NCBI GenBank assembly: GCA_963966105.1
Contig: OZ014534.1
Span: forward strand, 101,754,358-101,818,357
Length of the DNA: 64,000 bases
Direction: 5' to 3'
Origin: Volucella zonaria
Lineage: Eukaryota > Arthropoda > Insecta > Diptera > Syrphidae
Positions 1-10,740 of the stretch are shown in pieces (position 1 is the stretch's first letter; each line of letters opens with the position of its first letter). The translations under genes were made by a program, and so were the position numbers. The notes under the pieces are model-generated. The model was not told where the DNA came from, ran no database searches, and saw only the letters and a list, made by a program, of their open reading frames with translations.

Positions 1-1
1 C

Positions 2-199
2 AATACTGTAATGATGCCCCAGCGTCCCTATTCGCCAGATATGGCACCGTGTTACTTTTTCATAATTCCAAAAATAAAGAGAACCTTAAAGAGCCGTCAT
101 TTTCCAAGCATAGATGACATTAAAAGCGCATCACTAAAAGAGCTGAAGGCTATGACAAAGATCGAGTTTGAGAAGGCAACAACATTAATGTACTCGTAG
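2..199 (+). pseudogene. mariner transposase, C-terminal remnant
   Basis: The frame entering from the left edge carries the C-terminal third of a mariner-family transposase. The block PYSPDMAPCYFFIIPKIKR matches the conserved third-catalytic-aspartate region, which is normally YSPDLAPCDFF. Here that aspartate position reads Tyr (PCYFF), so the copy cannot be catalytically active. Downstream residues FPSIDDIKSASLKELKAM and EFEKA match the usual mariner tail, and a stop closes the frame at 199. The N-terminal two thirds lie outside the window. A full mariner transposase is about 340 residues, so only about 65 are visible. The family call is firm; the subfamily is not determined. Confidence 0.85.
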
Positions 200-262
200 A
201 CGAATAAATAAATATTTTTTTTAAAAAACTAAAATTCCCGTTATTTTCTGAACTGTTTTGCT
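200..262 (+). repeat. probable mariner 3' end region
   Basis: After the transposase stop the sequence is AT-rich, then reads AAAATTCCCGTTATTTTCTG. This resembles the 3' terminal region of mariner elements (a TTCCCG core followed by a T-rich stretch). The partner terminus is outside the window, so the terminal inverted repeat cannot be verified. Confidence 0.4.
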
Positions 263-299
263 ATTTACTGTTAAATCTATTTTAGCAGCTTCCGTTTCA

Positions 300-1760
300 A
301 TACTAGCAAACGCAACTGTGACGGCCCGCGGTGTTCTCCCAATTATGTCGATATCATCGATTGTTCAGTTGTGAGTTCCGCACAGTTCTTTCAAGTATGA
401 TGTTAAAGAAGTCAAATGACAGCGCATTGCCTTGTCTAAAACTGTTTTAACATCAAGGGTGTCGGTTACGTCATTACCGACTTTAACGGAGCAACGTGCG
501 TTCGCATTCTTCATTCTGTACAGAGGGACGAGCTTGGCATGGACGGCAAAACTAGACATTGCTCTATATAGCGTGAAATTTGTTTGATTTTGGTCTTTGA
601 CAGTCTGAAATCGCATTGATAATCAGGTTGTTGGCGAAGGGTTTCAGACGTCCGCACAATATGGCGGATAAGATCCTGTATCCGATGTTGAAGAGATATA
701 TACCTCTATACTTAGCGCAGTTGAAGGTATACGATAAGCCGTCAGGTCTTCGGTTGGATTTCAGCTTAGATATTGTTGTCCTTATTTCGGTTTGGTAAAG
801 TGGACGAAAGTTTCGGCTATCATCATCTAAGTTGAATGCTCCTTCCTGCCTGAGAGCGGGAAGATGAGTTTCATCGTTCTTATACAGTCTGCAGAAAATG
901 TTTTTCCTTATTTTCAGCAGTGTCTGTGACTCTACTACAAGGTTTTACAAGGTTTCCTTCTTCATCTCAACAGACTTTTGTAAGGGTCTTCTTGCCTTGA
1001 CACGTTCTCTTTGCCTATTATTTAAACTTCCGTACGGTATTCCTAGAGTACAAGCTCCCAATTTATTCGATCGCACGCCTCTCGTGCTCTTTTTCCTTCT
1101 TCTGGCGTCCGCAGTCCTTGAGGGATTTCGGGATACTCGTTCGCGAAGATTCTGGCAATAGTTCTTGTTTGTTGAGTCGCTTGGAAAATCTGCATTCACA
1201 CCTTGGCTGCAAAGAAATGGTGACCGGAGCCAATGTTGTCTGCCCGGAATGTTCGGAAATTCAGAATACTGGATGTATCGCTCATACCATATGTCTTGTT
1301 GAAGAGCTCGTGGAGCTCGTCCTTGTCCTCCATTGGGGCATTGGCGCATATTAGGCTTATATTAGCGAATTTAGCGTTAATGCGTATTTTAAAAGACTTT
1401 AGCTCTAGTGTCGGAAGCTCAGGATTTCTTGATTAAATCTGCCGCATATAGCAACTCCGCATCCGAATAACTGGTTTTTCATTCACCTTATCATCGGCCC
1501 ATCGCATCGGACTTCTTGGAAGGCCTCTGCTATTTGTTCAGTTGCACGTGGCCTTTAAAGAGTGCGAACATTCAGGGTGCGGGTGTATCCCTTAAGCGTT
1601 TGCAAGCTTCGTCAACAGTGAATCCATTTTTGTCCTAGGCCATCAGTTAGTTCATCACATATTCTTAATCTTTTCCGTATATGGTTGGTAGCTCTATGAC
1701 GGCGTAGGCCAATAATGCTAATGGCCGAGCATGCCTTTTGTATTTTAGACTGCATGTGTA
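300..1760 (-). pseudogene. RTE-type LINE relic (endonuclease plus RT)
   Basis: Minus-strand translations in shifting frames recover an RTE-like non-LTR retrotransposon. Near 1570 RTLNVRTL and ATEQIAEAFQEVRCDGP resemble the start of the apurinic-type endonuclease. Near 1200-1400 come ICANAPMEDKDELHELF and RADNIGSGHHFFAAK. Near 360-620 lies the RT core YRMKNANARCSVKVGNDVT, and near 300-350 the catalytic region DDIDIIGRTPRAVTVAFA, which in RTE elements follows the YADD box. Stops and frameshifts occur every 100-200 bases and much of the RT palm is deleted. Sequence to about 1760 still reads as a degraded upstream coding part (RRHRATNHIRKRLRICDEL). It is not functional. RTE placement rests on the DIDIIGRTPRAV signature. 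Confidence 0.7.
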
Positions 1761-4064
1761 AAAGTTTAAGCATTCCTTTAAGTATAAACTTATATTATAT
1801 GTATCCTAATGTAGCTTCCTGACTAATAATACATATATATTTAGGAGTACTGCATCTTTTCTTGTCACTGTTGTGTCCTTTGTGAAATCGATATACTCGT
1901 AATTCAACGGGCTGAATGTTATTTAAATTTGATTTCAAAAGTAGGCATACAAACAAACCTGTCCACTTTAAAATCCTTAAACAAAGAACCGCTACCACTT
2001 CTAAAACACTGAATCGAAATCCATTACAAAAGTTAACTCTGCTTTATCTCGAAATTTCTTAGAAATACCTTTATAACCAGTGTTTCCCATCCCTATCCAT
2101 TTCTCCCATAATCATCCCTCGAAAAGACCAACGGTCCAAGGTTGTAAATCAACTTTCCATCATAATTATTAGATTTGCAGGCAACAGTTAATCCTTTCTT
2201 AGCCAGTGATTGCCAAGGATTGTAACCCACTTTACAGAGATTTCCGAGATAATTTCGAATCTGAGTAATTTACTCAGAACCATCACTACCACCACCACAA
2301 CTACCACTCCCTTGTTGTAAAAATAATACACGACAGCCATCTCGGTGATACTAACTTTGTGCGAAATAATAAATTTAGATTTCTATTTCAAGGGTGTGCA
2401 CCAATTTAAATATACAAAAGAGATAGCCAAAATAGAAATAAAGAAAAAAATAAAAATAAAAAAAAGATAACAAAAACAACAACAAGATAGCAATACAGTC
2501 TTCAGGCAACAACCTTATTTGGTAGGAGCCTCTCACGCCCAGTGTCACCCCTTTCACTTATTTAAGGGTCTGGTTGTGCAATTGCTCGGCGGCGCCCAGT
2601 TCCATTTAATTAAGGAAATATCCCTACAGCTCGGGGGGTTTTTCATCTGTGCAAATGTACATAGTTGAAGTGCGAGTTGTAAGGACTTTAAGACGCTCTT
2701 GGGAGCCATTTTGGATGGAAAGTTGTAGTCACCTCCATTAGTACGGATAGTGGCAGTGGATGATGATAATGGTGATGGTAGCCAATGGTTTTAAACAAGA
2801 GCACTGTGGTTTGCTTGTTGTGCTGTGTTTCTTTTATTTGTGTGATTTCACAGAACCAAAAGCGGATGAACAAGTAGGGTGTGGAGGGAATTTCAATGTA
2901 AAAATAAATTTGCGCAGTCAAAAGTGACATAGATAACCAAGTGGTAATGTTGAGTTCTAGGTGATATGTAAGCATAATAAAATGCTTTCGAAAGGAACTT
3001 CAAGCGTGAATGACATTCCCGTCGAAAATTTTGAAGCATCGAGTTAGCATTCTTCAAAGGTATGTCTGGGAAAATACGTATTTACAATTGAGAATATTAC
3101 GCTGTATAGGTTTGAAATGTTGAGAAAGATATATTTTATTTCAGTTGTCCTTAAATATAAGTGCTGCCAAGGCTCATATACCACATTATTCCACTGATTC
3201 TTAGCAATAAGTTTTTGGCAATAGAAAAGTTACAACTAAGGCAACTGAATTTGAAAGCAATCATAAATATGAAGGGAGCTTGATACCTTCGATATATCAT
3301 CGAACAATAACTCTCATATTCTGGACTAGATTAAGCAATATCTATTTTTGCAACATCAATAGATTTAGATAAGGCTAATGCTAAAATAAGCTGTGAATCT
3401 CTTGACGTTCGAAGAAAAGAAAATCTTTTCGATCATCTGGCGGTAGGTTCAGATTGTCATCGAGCCCTCGTCTTTAAGTATTAAAAAAAGTGACTTTCAA
3501 ATTACGTACATATCAGATCCCCGGGTACAACATCTAATGGCTTGCAAATCCCTCATTGTGCCAACAATTTACGAGTATCACAAAAATGGAAATAATCAGC
3601 AGCTTAGCACCCCGACCATCCAAAAATATTTAAATTCTGCGAAATTCCAACCATCTGAGTAGGCGTTATTATCAAAGGATTTCAAATAATTCATACCGCT
3701 TGGGTCTCTGAAGAACCGCGGAGATTTAGCAATGAGCGAAAAGTTTTTAGAAATAAAATTGCAGGAAGGAACCCATGGCGCTATATCAAATTAATATGAA
3801 AGACGTATAACGTGGGGCATGGTTGGGTAATTTAACCTAACATTTTCGCAGAAGCAATACACTCGTAGCGAGCAAGAAATTCTATCGTAAAGCAAAACTG
3901 TTAAGATTGTAAATGAACCGAAAGTTGGACATACTTATGGAGAACATCGCATGGAATCTTTGGATGGCCTTCTTTTTTATCCGGATGGCGATTAACTTTT
4001 CATTAGCCACACGGTTGGACCTGTTTTTTTCTCTGAGGAACTATTGAAAACGATGAAATGGCAG
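1761..4064. other. no gene recognised; AT-rich spacer
   Basis: About 2.3 kb with no reading frame I can relate to a protein family. It holds a CCA/CCACCA-rich patch near 2280-2310 and an A-rich run near 2430-2490. The open frames here are translations of simple or AT-rich sequence and lack motifs. It may contain old repeats too decayed to read by eye. Confidence 0.5.
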
Positions 4065-4448
4065 AGCATTATTTTTTTTATTTATTATAAATTCATTCGC
4101 TTGCACCTTAAAATATTAGTTGTGCGAGGTACATATAGCATGGATTAAGGCTTAAATTTAAAAATATGTTAATCATGTTGAAAGTACTATAGCACTGTGT
4201 ATATACACATAAAATAGATAAATAAATTAAAAGTAATCATACATATTATGATTAAACATATAAGAGATTAAAATTAAGAATCCATATATATTAATACGGT
4301 ATGTAAGGTACTTAAGGTACTTAGGGGTGTGCAATGGCCAAATACTATATTTATGTAGGGAAGCTATGAATTGTCTCTTGCTTCTAATTCTTCTAATGGT
4401 AATTGGCAGGAAGTTCCAAACGCGCGTCGTTTGGCGTTGTGATGTCAA
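4065..4448 (-). pseudogene. LINE ORF2 C-terminal tail and 3' UTR
   Basis: Minus-strand TRVWNFLPITIRRIRSKRQ followed by FIASLHKY is the typical last block of LINE ORF2 proteins without RNase H (R-x-WN-x-LP then a short basic tail). After it comes about 250 bp of AT-rich 3' UTR ending in A-rich sequence near 4070 (AATAAATAAAAAAAAT on the minus strand), consistent with a poly-A tail. Upstream coding sequence is missing, as expected for a 5'-truncated insertion. Clade unknown; Jockey- or CR1-like is most plausible. Confidence 0.6.
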
Positions 4449-4559
4449 GCACGAGAAATTGGGTTATATAAAACAGAATGATCTTTGTGACTTTAGGAAT
4501 AACAATTTAAATGGTGACCAGATGAGAATGAAAGGAAAAAAAATTAAATAAAACAACAA

Positions 4560-5011
4560 CTATGGGACATATAAAATCCTTGCTTTAATTTGAATCTACG
4601 TTTATGACATTATGTGTGGAATAGCATATTATTCAAATGGCCGCCTCGTCTTCGCTGGCAGCGCTTCAAGCGGTCGGTTCAATTTTTGATGACTCGGTCC
4701 AATATATGCGGCTTTATTCCGGCAATATGATGTCGAATGTTGGCCTCGAGATAGTCCAAAGTATTTGGCTTGTTAGCGCAGACTAAGGACTTAACGTAGC
4801 CCCAGAGAAATCAAGTGGTGCCTAATCGCATGATTTTGCTGGCCAATTGATGAACGCTCGCTGTGAGATGACCCAATAGCCAAATTTCTCCTTCACAACT
4901 TCGGGCGTTGCGTCGTTAACGGTGTTTCCTTCCTCATTTTGAAAGAAATAAGTTCCGATGATGCCCCCATGCCATAAACCGCACCAAACTGTAAATCTTT
5001 GTTTTGTTTTT
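4560..5011 (-). pseudogene. Tc1/mariner-superfamily transposase, C-terminal half (outer piece of nested insertion)
   Basis: Minus-strand pieces give WCGLWHGGIIGTYFFQNEEG near 4900-4990, then INWPAKSCD (stop) APLDF at the third catalytic aspartate, a frameshift, and WGYVKSLVCANKPNTLDYLE, RVIKNWTDRLKR and RRGGHLNNMLFHT. This matches the DDE_3-type transposase family (WGYVKS signature) common in insect genomes. The fragment stops abruptly at about 5010 where a LINE tail begins. The missing middle resumes at 7998, so this is one transposon split by an insertion. It is broken by at least one stop and one frameshift. The homologous copy at 29.56-30.48 kb shows the uninterrupted order. Confidence 0.8.
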
Positions 5012-5026
5012 TTTTTTTTTTTATAA

Positions 5027-5040
5027 TGAGCGCGCGCTCA
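5027..5040. repeat. perfect 14-bp palindrome in LINE 3' UTR
   Basis: TGAGCGCGCGCTCA is self-complementary. It lies just inside the poly-A end of copy 1 and next to an AAGGGT/ACCCCT stem. Copy 3 has the decayed counterpart TGAGCACGCGCCCG. Confidence 0.9.
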
Positions 5041-5388
5041 GGGGTTTGTGTACCCTTAAAATGTCTGTACACAGCGTGAACGAAGGAAATCTATGTAAGA
5101 AAAAAAGACAGGTACCGATGTACATTGTTTTTAAATGTTTGTAAGTTATAACGACCAGGAAATCCAGTGATCGGCTGGGCATTCCATAAGGGTGTTGTAC
5201 GGCTTAGGAAAGAATCACGATATTTTAGAGTACATCTGAAAATGGGCTTGGTTTGAATGGGCGGAATGCTACTGGCGATTTCAATGGAGCACTCGTGATA
5301 GAAATTGCGATAAGGTGTTCGAGGGTGTCAATAGATTGAATGATATTAGTATCACCTATGAGTTTTATCGCACGGTTTTGAATCTTAT

Positions 5389-6486
5389 CTAGCAGGTGCA
5401 GAAATGTTTTAGGAGCACCTGACCAGATGTGGGCATGTACTCCAATTTTGGGTGGATGAATGCCTTAAATATTGAGGCCAGATCAGAGGGAGTAAAATAT
5501 TTCTTACATCGCTTGAGAAAACCTAGACATTTTGCAGCATTTTTGACGACATCGAATATATGGTCATTCCAACCTAAGTTGTCACTGACACACATACTGA
5601 GAATGGAAAGTTTTTCGGTTTCGACGATGTAACTACCATTCATGAATAATGGCTGGATATTTAAATTTACCTTTAATGACAGCAGACACCATTGAGTTTT
5701 GGAAGCATTAAATTCCATTCTGTCGATAGTTCCCCAATTAATTATGCTGTTAATATCCGAATTTAATGAGCTTAACATACGCTGTCGTTCCCGTTCTACA
5801 GCCGAAGAGCAGGGATATCAGATTTGAAATCATCCAAGACAACTTGAATTGAACGTTTCGAAAGGTAGTTTCTAATCAATTGGAGAAGAGAGTCATCGAT
5901 CCCAAAAGCACGCATTTTCGACAAAAGAGCCTGATACCAAACTCTGCCAAATGCCTTAGAAATATCAAGTGCAACTATTTTGCTTTCGCCAGATTGATGT
6001 ATGCTTTGGTTCCACTTTTCGGTGAGGCATGCTATCAAATCACCAGTAGACCTGTTGCTACGAAAACCATACTGCCGGTCGTTAAGAAGTTTTCGTGTTT
6101 CGAAATATTTCATGAGTATGGTTTACCAGCGTTTCCTTGACCTTGCAGAGAAGGGACGTAAATGTAATGGGTCTGTAGGAGGAGAGGGAAGTAGATTCAC
6201 CGTTTTTAGCCACGGGCTGGGCAAATGCTGTTTCCCATCTGCTCGGAAAGAGTAGGATTGATGAAAAGGCTAACGCAGTGGTTTTACTAGCGTGGAAGAA
6301 CACCTCTTCAGAAGAAGGGGGAGATATACCATCTGGACCAGCGGATTTATGTATGTTGAGGTCTTTAAATACTCTTGCTGGATTCGACGCACTCAAGTGT
6401 AGGCCAAGACAAAGCACGATCTGGAAGTATAGAGCTGGACGTAAAGTGTGCAGCAAGCAGATTGGCTTTCTCCAAAGAGCTGACAT
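5389..6486 (-). pseudogene. reverse transcriptase and C-terminal domain of LINE copy 1
   Basis: RT blocks in order on the minus strand: VFKDLNIHKSAGPDGISPP (RT entry), SSLSSYRPITFTSLLCKV, RKLLNDRQYGFRSNRSTG, then IVALDISKAFGRVW, which holds the first catalytic Asp; the following FD is changed to FG. The sequence jumps from KSDI straight into the segment after the active site, so the YADD box is absent. The thumb and C-terminal part continue as MLSSLNSDINSIINWGTIDR, VSDNLGWNDHIFDVVKNAAK and KYFTPSDLASIFKAFIHPKL. At least three frames are used, so no enzyme can be made. Copy 3 (43.5-45.56 kb) is the best comparison. Confidence 0.85.
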
Positions 6487-6732
6487 TGGAGTATGTTTGC
6501 CTCTGTTTATGGTCGTATTGGAATTTCACACGCTTGAAAAAGACGTTTCAGTCATTTTTGGCTAGTTTTCGATTTTCCTCTGTCGGGTTGGTGTTGTAGG
6601 ACCGAAAAAACAATTCTGTAACCCTGACAGCCTCTTTACAGCTCGAGTCGTACCATGCCTTTTCTTTTGGTCTGATACTCTTCATCCGATGAGAGATAAA
6701 GGATCTCATTCAAAAGAGAATAGTGTCAGTGA

Positions 6733-7260
6733 TCATATCAGCAGCGGCATCCACATCATTAACGAGGAAACATAGCGACCAGTTAAAATTCCTAAAAAGG
6801 ATGTTAAGTCCGCTCCAATTGGCTTTCTCGTATTGCCATACGGTTCTTTTGGAAATCTTTTCTCTAACTGTGTGGTGTACGGTAAATTAGCTAATATGGT
6901 ATAATGGTCCGACGAGCCTAGAAGGGAGAACACATCAACGGAGTTATTATCAGGGGGAGTAGTTAAAAACAATTCCAGGGTGTTGGTGGTATGACCATCA
7001 ACGTCTGGTATTCGGGTGGGCTCATTTACAAGCTGGATCAAGTTATTTTCCGCAGCTAAGATCTCAGCACACCATCCTTCGGGTGTTGTCTGTTCAGAAT
7101 GTCGAAGCCACCCAGAATTGTGTATATTGAAATGGCCCGTAATTACAATTTCACTATGAAGATACAGGGATACAATTCTTTGAACGGAGTCAGACACTGC
7201 ATCAAACTCGTGAAAGGTCGAGTTGCTCTCCAGTTGGGGGCTTCTGCAAATAAACAGTAG
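6733..7260 (-). pseudogene. endonuclease domain of LINE copy 1
   Basis: The minus strand reads SDSVQRIVSLYLHSEIVITG followed by HFNIHNSGWLRHS. The usual GDFNIH active-site block is changed to GHFNIH. FLTTPPDNNSVDVFSLLGSS and DHYTILANL follow, the latter being the SDH motif of apurinic/apyrimidinic-type LINE endonucleases. In copy 2 the equivalent block is intact as VITGDFNIHNSGWL. The Asp-to-His change alone should disable nicking. The domain is followed by the RT linker with an internal deletion relative to copies 2 and 3. Confidence 0.85.
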
Positions 7261-7997
7261 TTAATAATTTGCTTACGGAGATGGAATTTTAACCACATGA
7301 AATTGAATTCCGGGTTGGAACAGGGTCTACATCGCGAGACCGCGATAAGAAAAGAATAGTGATACTACTTCGTAGCAGGTAGCTTCAGATCAGAGTGATC
7401 TGAGAGGTGTGGGCGGGGATCTACCTGTGTTTCACTAAGTGCCAAAACAGCTGGTCTGTACTTACGGACGTTGGCATACGCAGAAAAGTGATTACTTGAA
7501 TGCCCTAGTCATAATCGCAAACACACACAGTAAACACAAACACCGACGATACTAAGCAAGGCTGCGAAGTGAATATTCTGACGTTGGTTTACCGAATCAA
7601 ATTGCTGTAGTTGTTATGTCCTTACAACAATATGAAACAGTGCACCAACAAAATTTTCACTTACAACCCGCTATCAATCTGTTGTTACATACACTCAGTC
7701 ACTGCCCGTACCGTATGATAAATGCAGTAACGGCATTGACCGAATGCAAGCAACAGTACTTTGACCAGGAGCGGGAGAGGTGGGATACCCACACTGTGTG
7801 ATACTTTTTTTTTCACTGCGCTGCACTACTTTTTTTATTTATTTTTTTTTGCACACGCGCGTGGTGGTTTTGTTTTGTTTCTGTTTTTATACTCTATACG
7901 GTTTTTTTTTCTTTGTGCAGCACACCAGAAAATTATGAGTGCACTGGTTGACGCGTGCACTCCTTGGTGGTCGGCTGGGTACTGTCGGTACTCGGCA

Positions 7998-8115
7998 TTG
8001 ATGCTTGGCCAAACACTTATGGATTGTGTTCGCTCCGATGGCAATTTTGCTTGTTGACAGAGCCGCTGAACCAAAAATGGGCCTCTTTCGAGAAGCTGAT
8101 TTTTTGGCCAAACTC
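7998..8115 (-). pseudogene. Tc1/mariner-superfamily transposase, middle piece (other half of the split element)
   Basis: The minus strand reads FGQKISFSKEAHFWFSGSVN followed by KQNCH and SEHNP. It matches the first-aspartate region SDEAHFWLSGYVNKQNC of the same family; the Asp is Lys here (SKEAHFW). The plus-strand stretch GCATTGATGCTTGGCCAAAC corresponds to GCATTAATGCTTGGCCCAAC in the 29.99-kb copy, exactly where the 5011 breakpoint should resume. Upstream N-terminal sequence is missing; at about 8115 it passes directly into RTE copy A, so this transposon is truncated there. Confidence 0.8.
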
Positions 8116-8474
8116 CTGCCGTCCTGAATAAGCGGGTTCCATTGCATCGCTTGATAAGCTATGGACCTGTCACCCTTTCGGAGAACGTGGCCAATCCACT
8201 GCCACTTCGTCGTCGTATGGTTGTGCATATAGGTTCATGGTCAGTTCTCTGATAAAGCTGTTCGTTAGAGATACGGCTTGGCCAGAATATCCTTAAGATG
8301 CAGCGTACCCTCCAGGTACCACATCCATATAGTAGCACGGATCCAACTTTGGCACGGGACAATCGTAGCTTGGTGTTTCAGCTAATTGCATTACTTCGCC
8401 AAACTGTGGATAGCATCCCAAACGCAGATTTTGCTTTGCCTATATTCCCAAGGTATTGGAAACTCTCTACTCTC

Positions 8475-8771
8475 TCAACGTCTGTCCAGCAATACATTAT
8501 GAGTCGTTGAGTTTGGTCTTAGGCTGATCATTTTTGTTTTTACCGAGTTAATTTTCAGCCCATCGACGTCTGCTTCCCTCTCCACATTTGTTGTCATTTG
8601 GTGAAGGTCCATTATTCTGTAAGACAGAAGGCATACATCGTCGGCGTAGTCAAGGTGTTTGAGTTCAGATGTAAGAGTCCATTGAATTCCTCCATTTTCT
8701 GTTAACAAAACCGCATTCGAATTCCTCAGACAGTCTGCCTCTGTGTAATACGTGACATGTGGACCCATCAT
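8475..8771 (-). pseudogene. RT active-site segment of RTE copy A
   Basis: The frame contains NGGIQWTLTSELKHLDYADD followed by VCLLSYRIMDL. The YADD catalytic pair is intact, and VDGLKINSVKTKMISL follows as the next RT block. The start of this frame is an artefact of a deletion that removed the QGC-x-LSP block, which copy B retains as VRQGCILSPM. So the two copies are complementary in what they preserve. Confidence 0.85.
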
Positions 8772-8778
8772 ATGTAGC

Positions 8779-9633
8779 CTAGATAATTGCTATTAATTTA
8801 TCAGGAATGCCTCTCCTGCGCAAGGCACGCCAGATAAATTCCCTATTGACACTATCAAATGTCTTTTCAAAATCGATGAACAGCAGGTGAAGTGGTGATC
8901 GGTACTCAACACATTGCTCGATGATGATCCGCAAGGTGTTGATGTGGTCGACACAGGAGGCTCCAGAGCGGAAACCTGCTTGTTCGGCGTCGAGTGTGTC
9001 TTCGAGGTGTTCTTTGATTCGCTCCAGGATGATTTTAGCTATTATCTTGGCCACAGCAGACAGCACGCAGATACCTCTCCAGTTTTCGCACTGCATTAAA
9101 TTGCCTTTTTTAGGGAGCTTGACGATCATTTCCTTCTTCCACTCGTCCGCAATACTCTCGGCTTCCCATGTTCTCCCGACAAGTGGGAACAGTAGCTCAG
9201 CTGATGCCGTTGGCGCAGCTAGAAACAGCTCCGCAGGTATGCCGTCAAGTCCTACCGCCTTATTGGTTTTCAGTGCTTTGATCGCGGAAATAATCTCTTC
9301 CTTACTGGGGGGCTGTGGTGCGAATTCGATAATTTCTTTAACGGACACTTCGTTCTGGCTTGGGTGCCTATTGCTGGTGAATACTCGGTTTAAAACCGAA
9401 GCAAAATGCTCCTTCCATCTCTTCAATTGATTCTTATCCGATATTAGCAACGAACCGTCTGAGCCTTTCACTGGTTGTTGAGTAGAGCTTCGGCTGCCTA
9501 TAAGCTCTTTGGTGATACTGTCAACGGTTCTGCTGTCGCAACTCGCTGCTGCTTCTTCTGCTTGAGTAGCCAGCGCATTGATGTAATTACGCTTGTCACT
9601 TCTCACGCTACACTGCACTTCTTTCGTCTTCAT
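8779..9633 (-). pseudogene. RT fingers/palm of RTE copy A (longest open frame in the element)
   Basis: A 284-residue frame. An N-terminal linker (KRNYINALATQAEEAAASCD) is followed by LKRWKEHFASVLNRVF, then the RT entry block IKALKTNKAVGLDGIPAELF, ENWRGICVLSAVAKIIAKII, EQAGFRSGASCVDHINTLR and the first catalytic motif HLLFIDFEKTFDSVNREFIW, whose Asp is intact. It stops at PDKLIAII, just after which the palm continues in another frame as ATYDGSTCHVLHRG. The domestic host gene reading was considered and rejected because the remaining RT and endonuclease parts flank it on the same strand. Confidence 0.85.
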
Positions 9634-10554
9634 GCGATGACTCTAGCTCGATCCTCCCTGCTTCTATAGCTACTGCAATTCAAGCTCTTAGTTGTTTTCG
9701 TTCGTTGATCCTCTCCAGGTATTCTCGGAAAGCCACGCCCTATGGCCTCCCTGCGATCGCCCGGCAATCTTTGCAGCACCTGATGTGAAAACATTTTTTC
9801 ACAGCACACCAATGGTCTTGGATGGTGGCGGGCAGTGACTGCTCTCAGCCGGTCTACGTTGAACCTAGATATTCTTGTGTCATTGGATCTTCGAACGGCA
9901 GCAGTGCGTAATTGGACAGTAACTATCATAAGATGGTGATCTCGTACCAACCCCATGTCCGTTCCTCGTCTGTTTTGGACGTCTATAAGACTACTTCTAA
10001 AACGGCGACTGATGGCAACATTGTCGATTTGATTGGAGGTTGCTTGCCTGTCAGTTGACACCCAACTGATTTTATGGCAGGCCTTGTGCTCAAACTTGGT
10101 GCCACCTATGACAAGACGATTTGCGTGGCAAAAGTCAACAAATTCTTCGCCGTTGTTTGAGCCCTTCGTTGTCGCTGCCTACCTTGGCATTCAGGTCCCC
10201 CATCCCAATGACAATGTCGCCGTTGGGTGTTGCATTATAAACAGCTCCCAACTGGTTGTAGAAGGTCTCCTTTTCTTCCTCAAACGAACCATCCGTGGCG
10301 GATTGGTACTCATTCGCATCTAACCATCTTATCTCGCTTACTCCCAATATGTCCAACTTATATCGCATAAACTCTTGCTCTAATTGAAGGAATCTGTCGT
10401 CCTGAGGTCCTTCACTCTGAAAATCAAGGAGCGTTTTCACATTCCAGAAACCAATCTTAGTCCGGGTACGATAGCCAAAGGTCGTCAACGTGTTATCAGT
10501 CCTTATCCGAGGCATTAAGTCGGTTTCCGTAGCGGGCTGGTTTAAAGCAAGCAC
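9630..10554 (-). pseudogene. endonuclease domain of RTE copy A
   Basis: Endonuclease blocks on the minus strand: TRTKIGFWNVKTLLDF (N-terminal Asn motif), YKLDILGVSEIRWLDANEYQ (glutamate motif), NGDIVIGMGDLNAKVGSDNE (GD-x-NAKVG active site), then STDRQATSNQIDNVAISRRF and LVRDHHLMIVTVQLR, the (S/R)DH motif. A frameshift lies near 10.1 kb. All key residues visible to me are present, though the frame is broken. The domain nicks target DNA for target-primed reverse transcription in RTE elements. Confidence 0.85.
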
Positions 10555-10740
10555 TACTGGTCCAATCCATGTTTTGAACAGTCAGTAGTTTCCCGATCAA
10601 TCGCCATGCAGGCCCCCAGAAAAGTTGGTCGCCACTTTCAAGTTGGTTCAAAAATGCAAAGCTTCTTTGGAGGCAGTCAGAAGGCTGAATTGATTGTCTC
10701 TTTGCTTGCTTATCGAGGCTCACAGGAAAGTTTTCTAGAA

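Larger units (their letters stand above)
5012..7997 (-). mobile_element. CR1/L2-like LINE, copy 1
   Basis: A nearly complete but decayed LINE reads right to left. The 5' UTR (about 7270-7990) aligns by eye with the start of copy 2 (50.89-51.2 kb). An endonuclease, an RT and a C-terminal domain follow, then a short 3' UTR ending in poly-A (poly-T on the plus strand at 5006-5022). There is no RNase H. Copies 2 and 3 are the same family. Internal deletions removed part of the linker and the YADD-containing RT segment. It has inserted into the DDE transposase whose halves flank it. The clade call rests on general ORF2 layout and the C-terminal block, so CR1 versus L2 is uncertain. Confidence 0.75.
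8116..10740 (-). mobile_element. RTE/BovB-like LINE, copy A
   Basis: Reading right to left: a leader and possible ORF1 remnant (10.50-10.72 kb), an endonuclease beginning RTRTKIGFWNVKTLLDF, an RT, and a C-terminal region with LLYGCGTW, CILRIFWPSRISNEQLYQR and KWQWIGHVLRKGDRSIAYQA. These blocks match the craniofacial-development-protein-2-like/BovB family of endonuclease-RT retroelements. The 3' end is cut off at about 8115 by the DDE transposon piece. Copy B (46.08-48.26 kb) is the same family. Several small deletions are visible, for example between GCGTWRV and CILRIFWP. Confidence 0.8.

Noticed and set aside
4990..8000. Target-site duplication for LINE copy 1
   Set aside because: Left and right flanks do not show a clear shared word once the uninterrupted copy is used as guide.
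8921..9430. A 169-codon plus-strand open frame
   Set aside because: It is antisense to the RT of RTE copy A, which has clear motifs on the minus strand.
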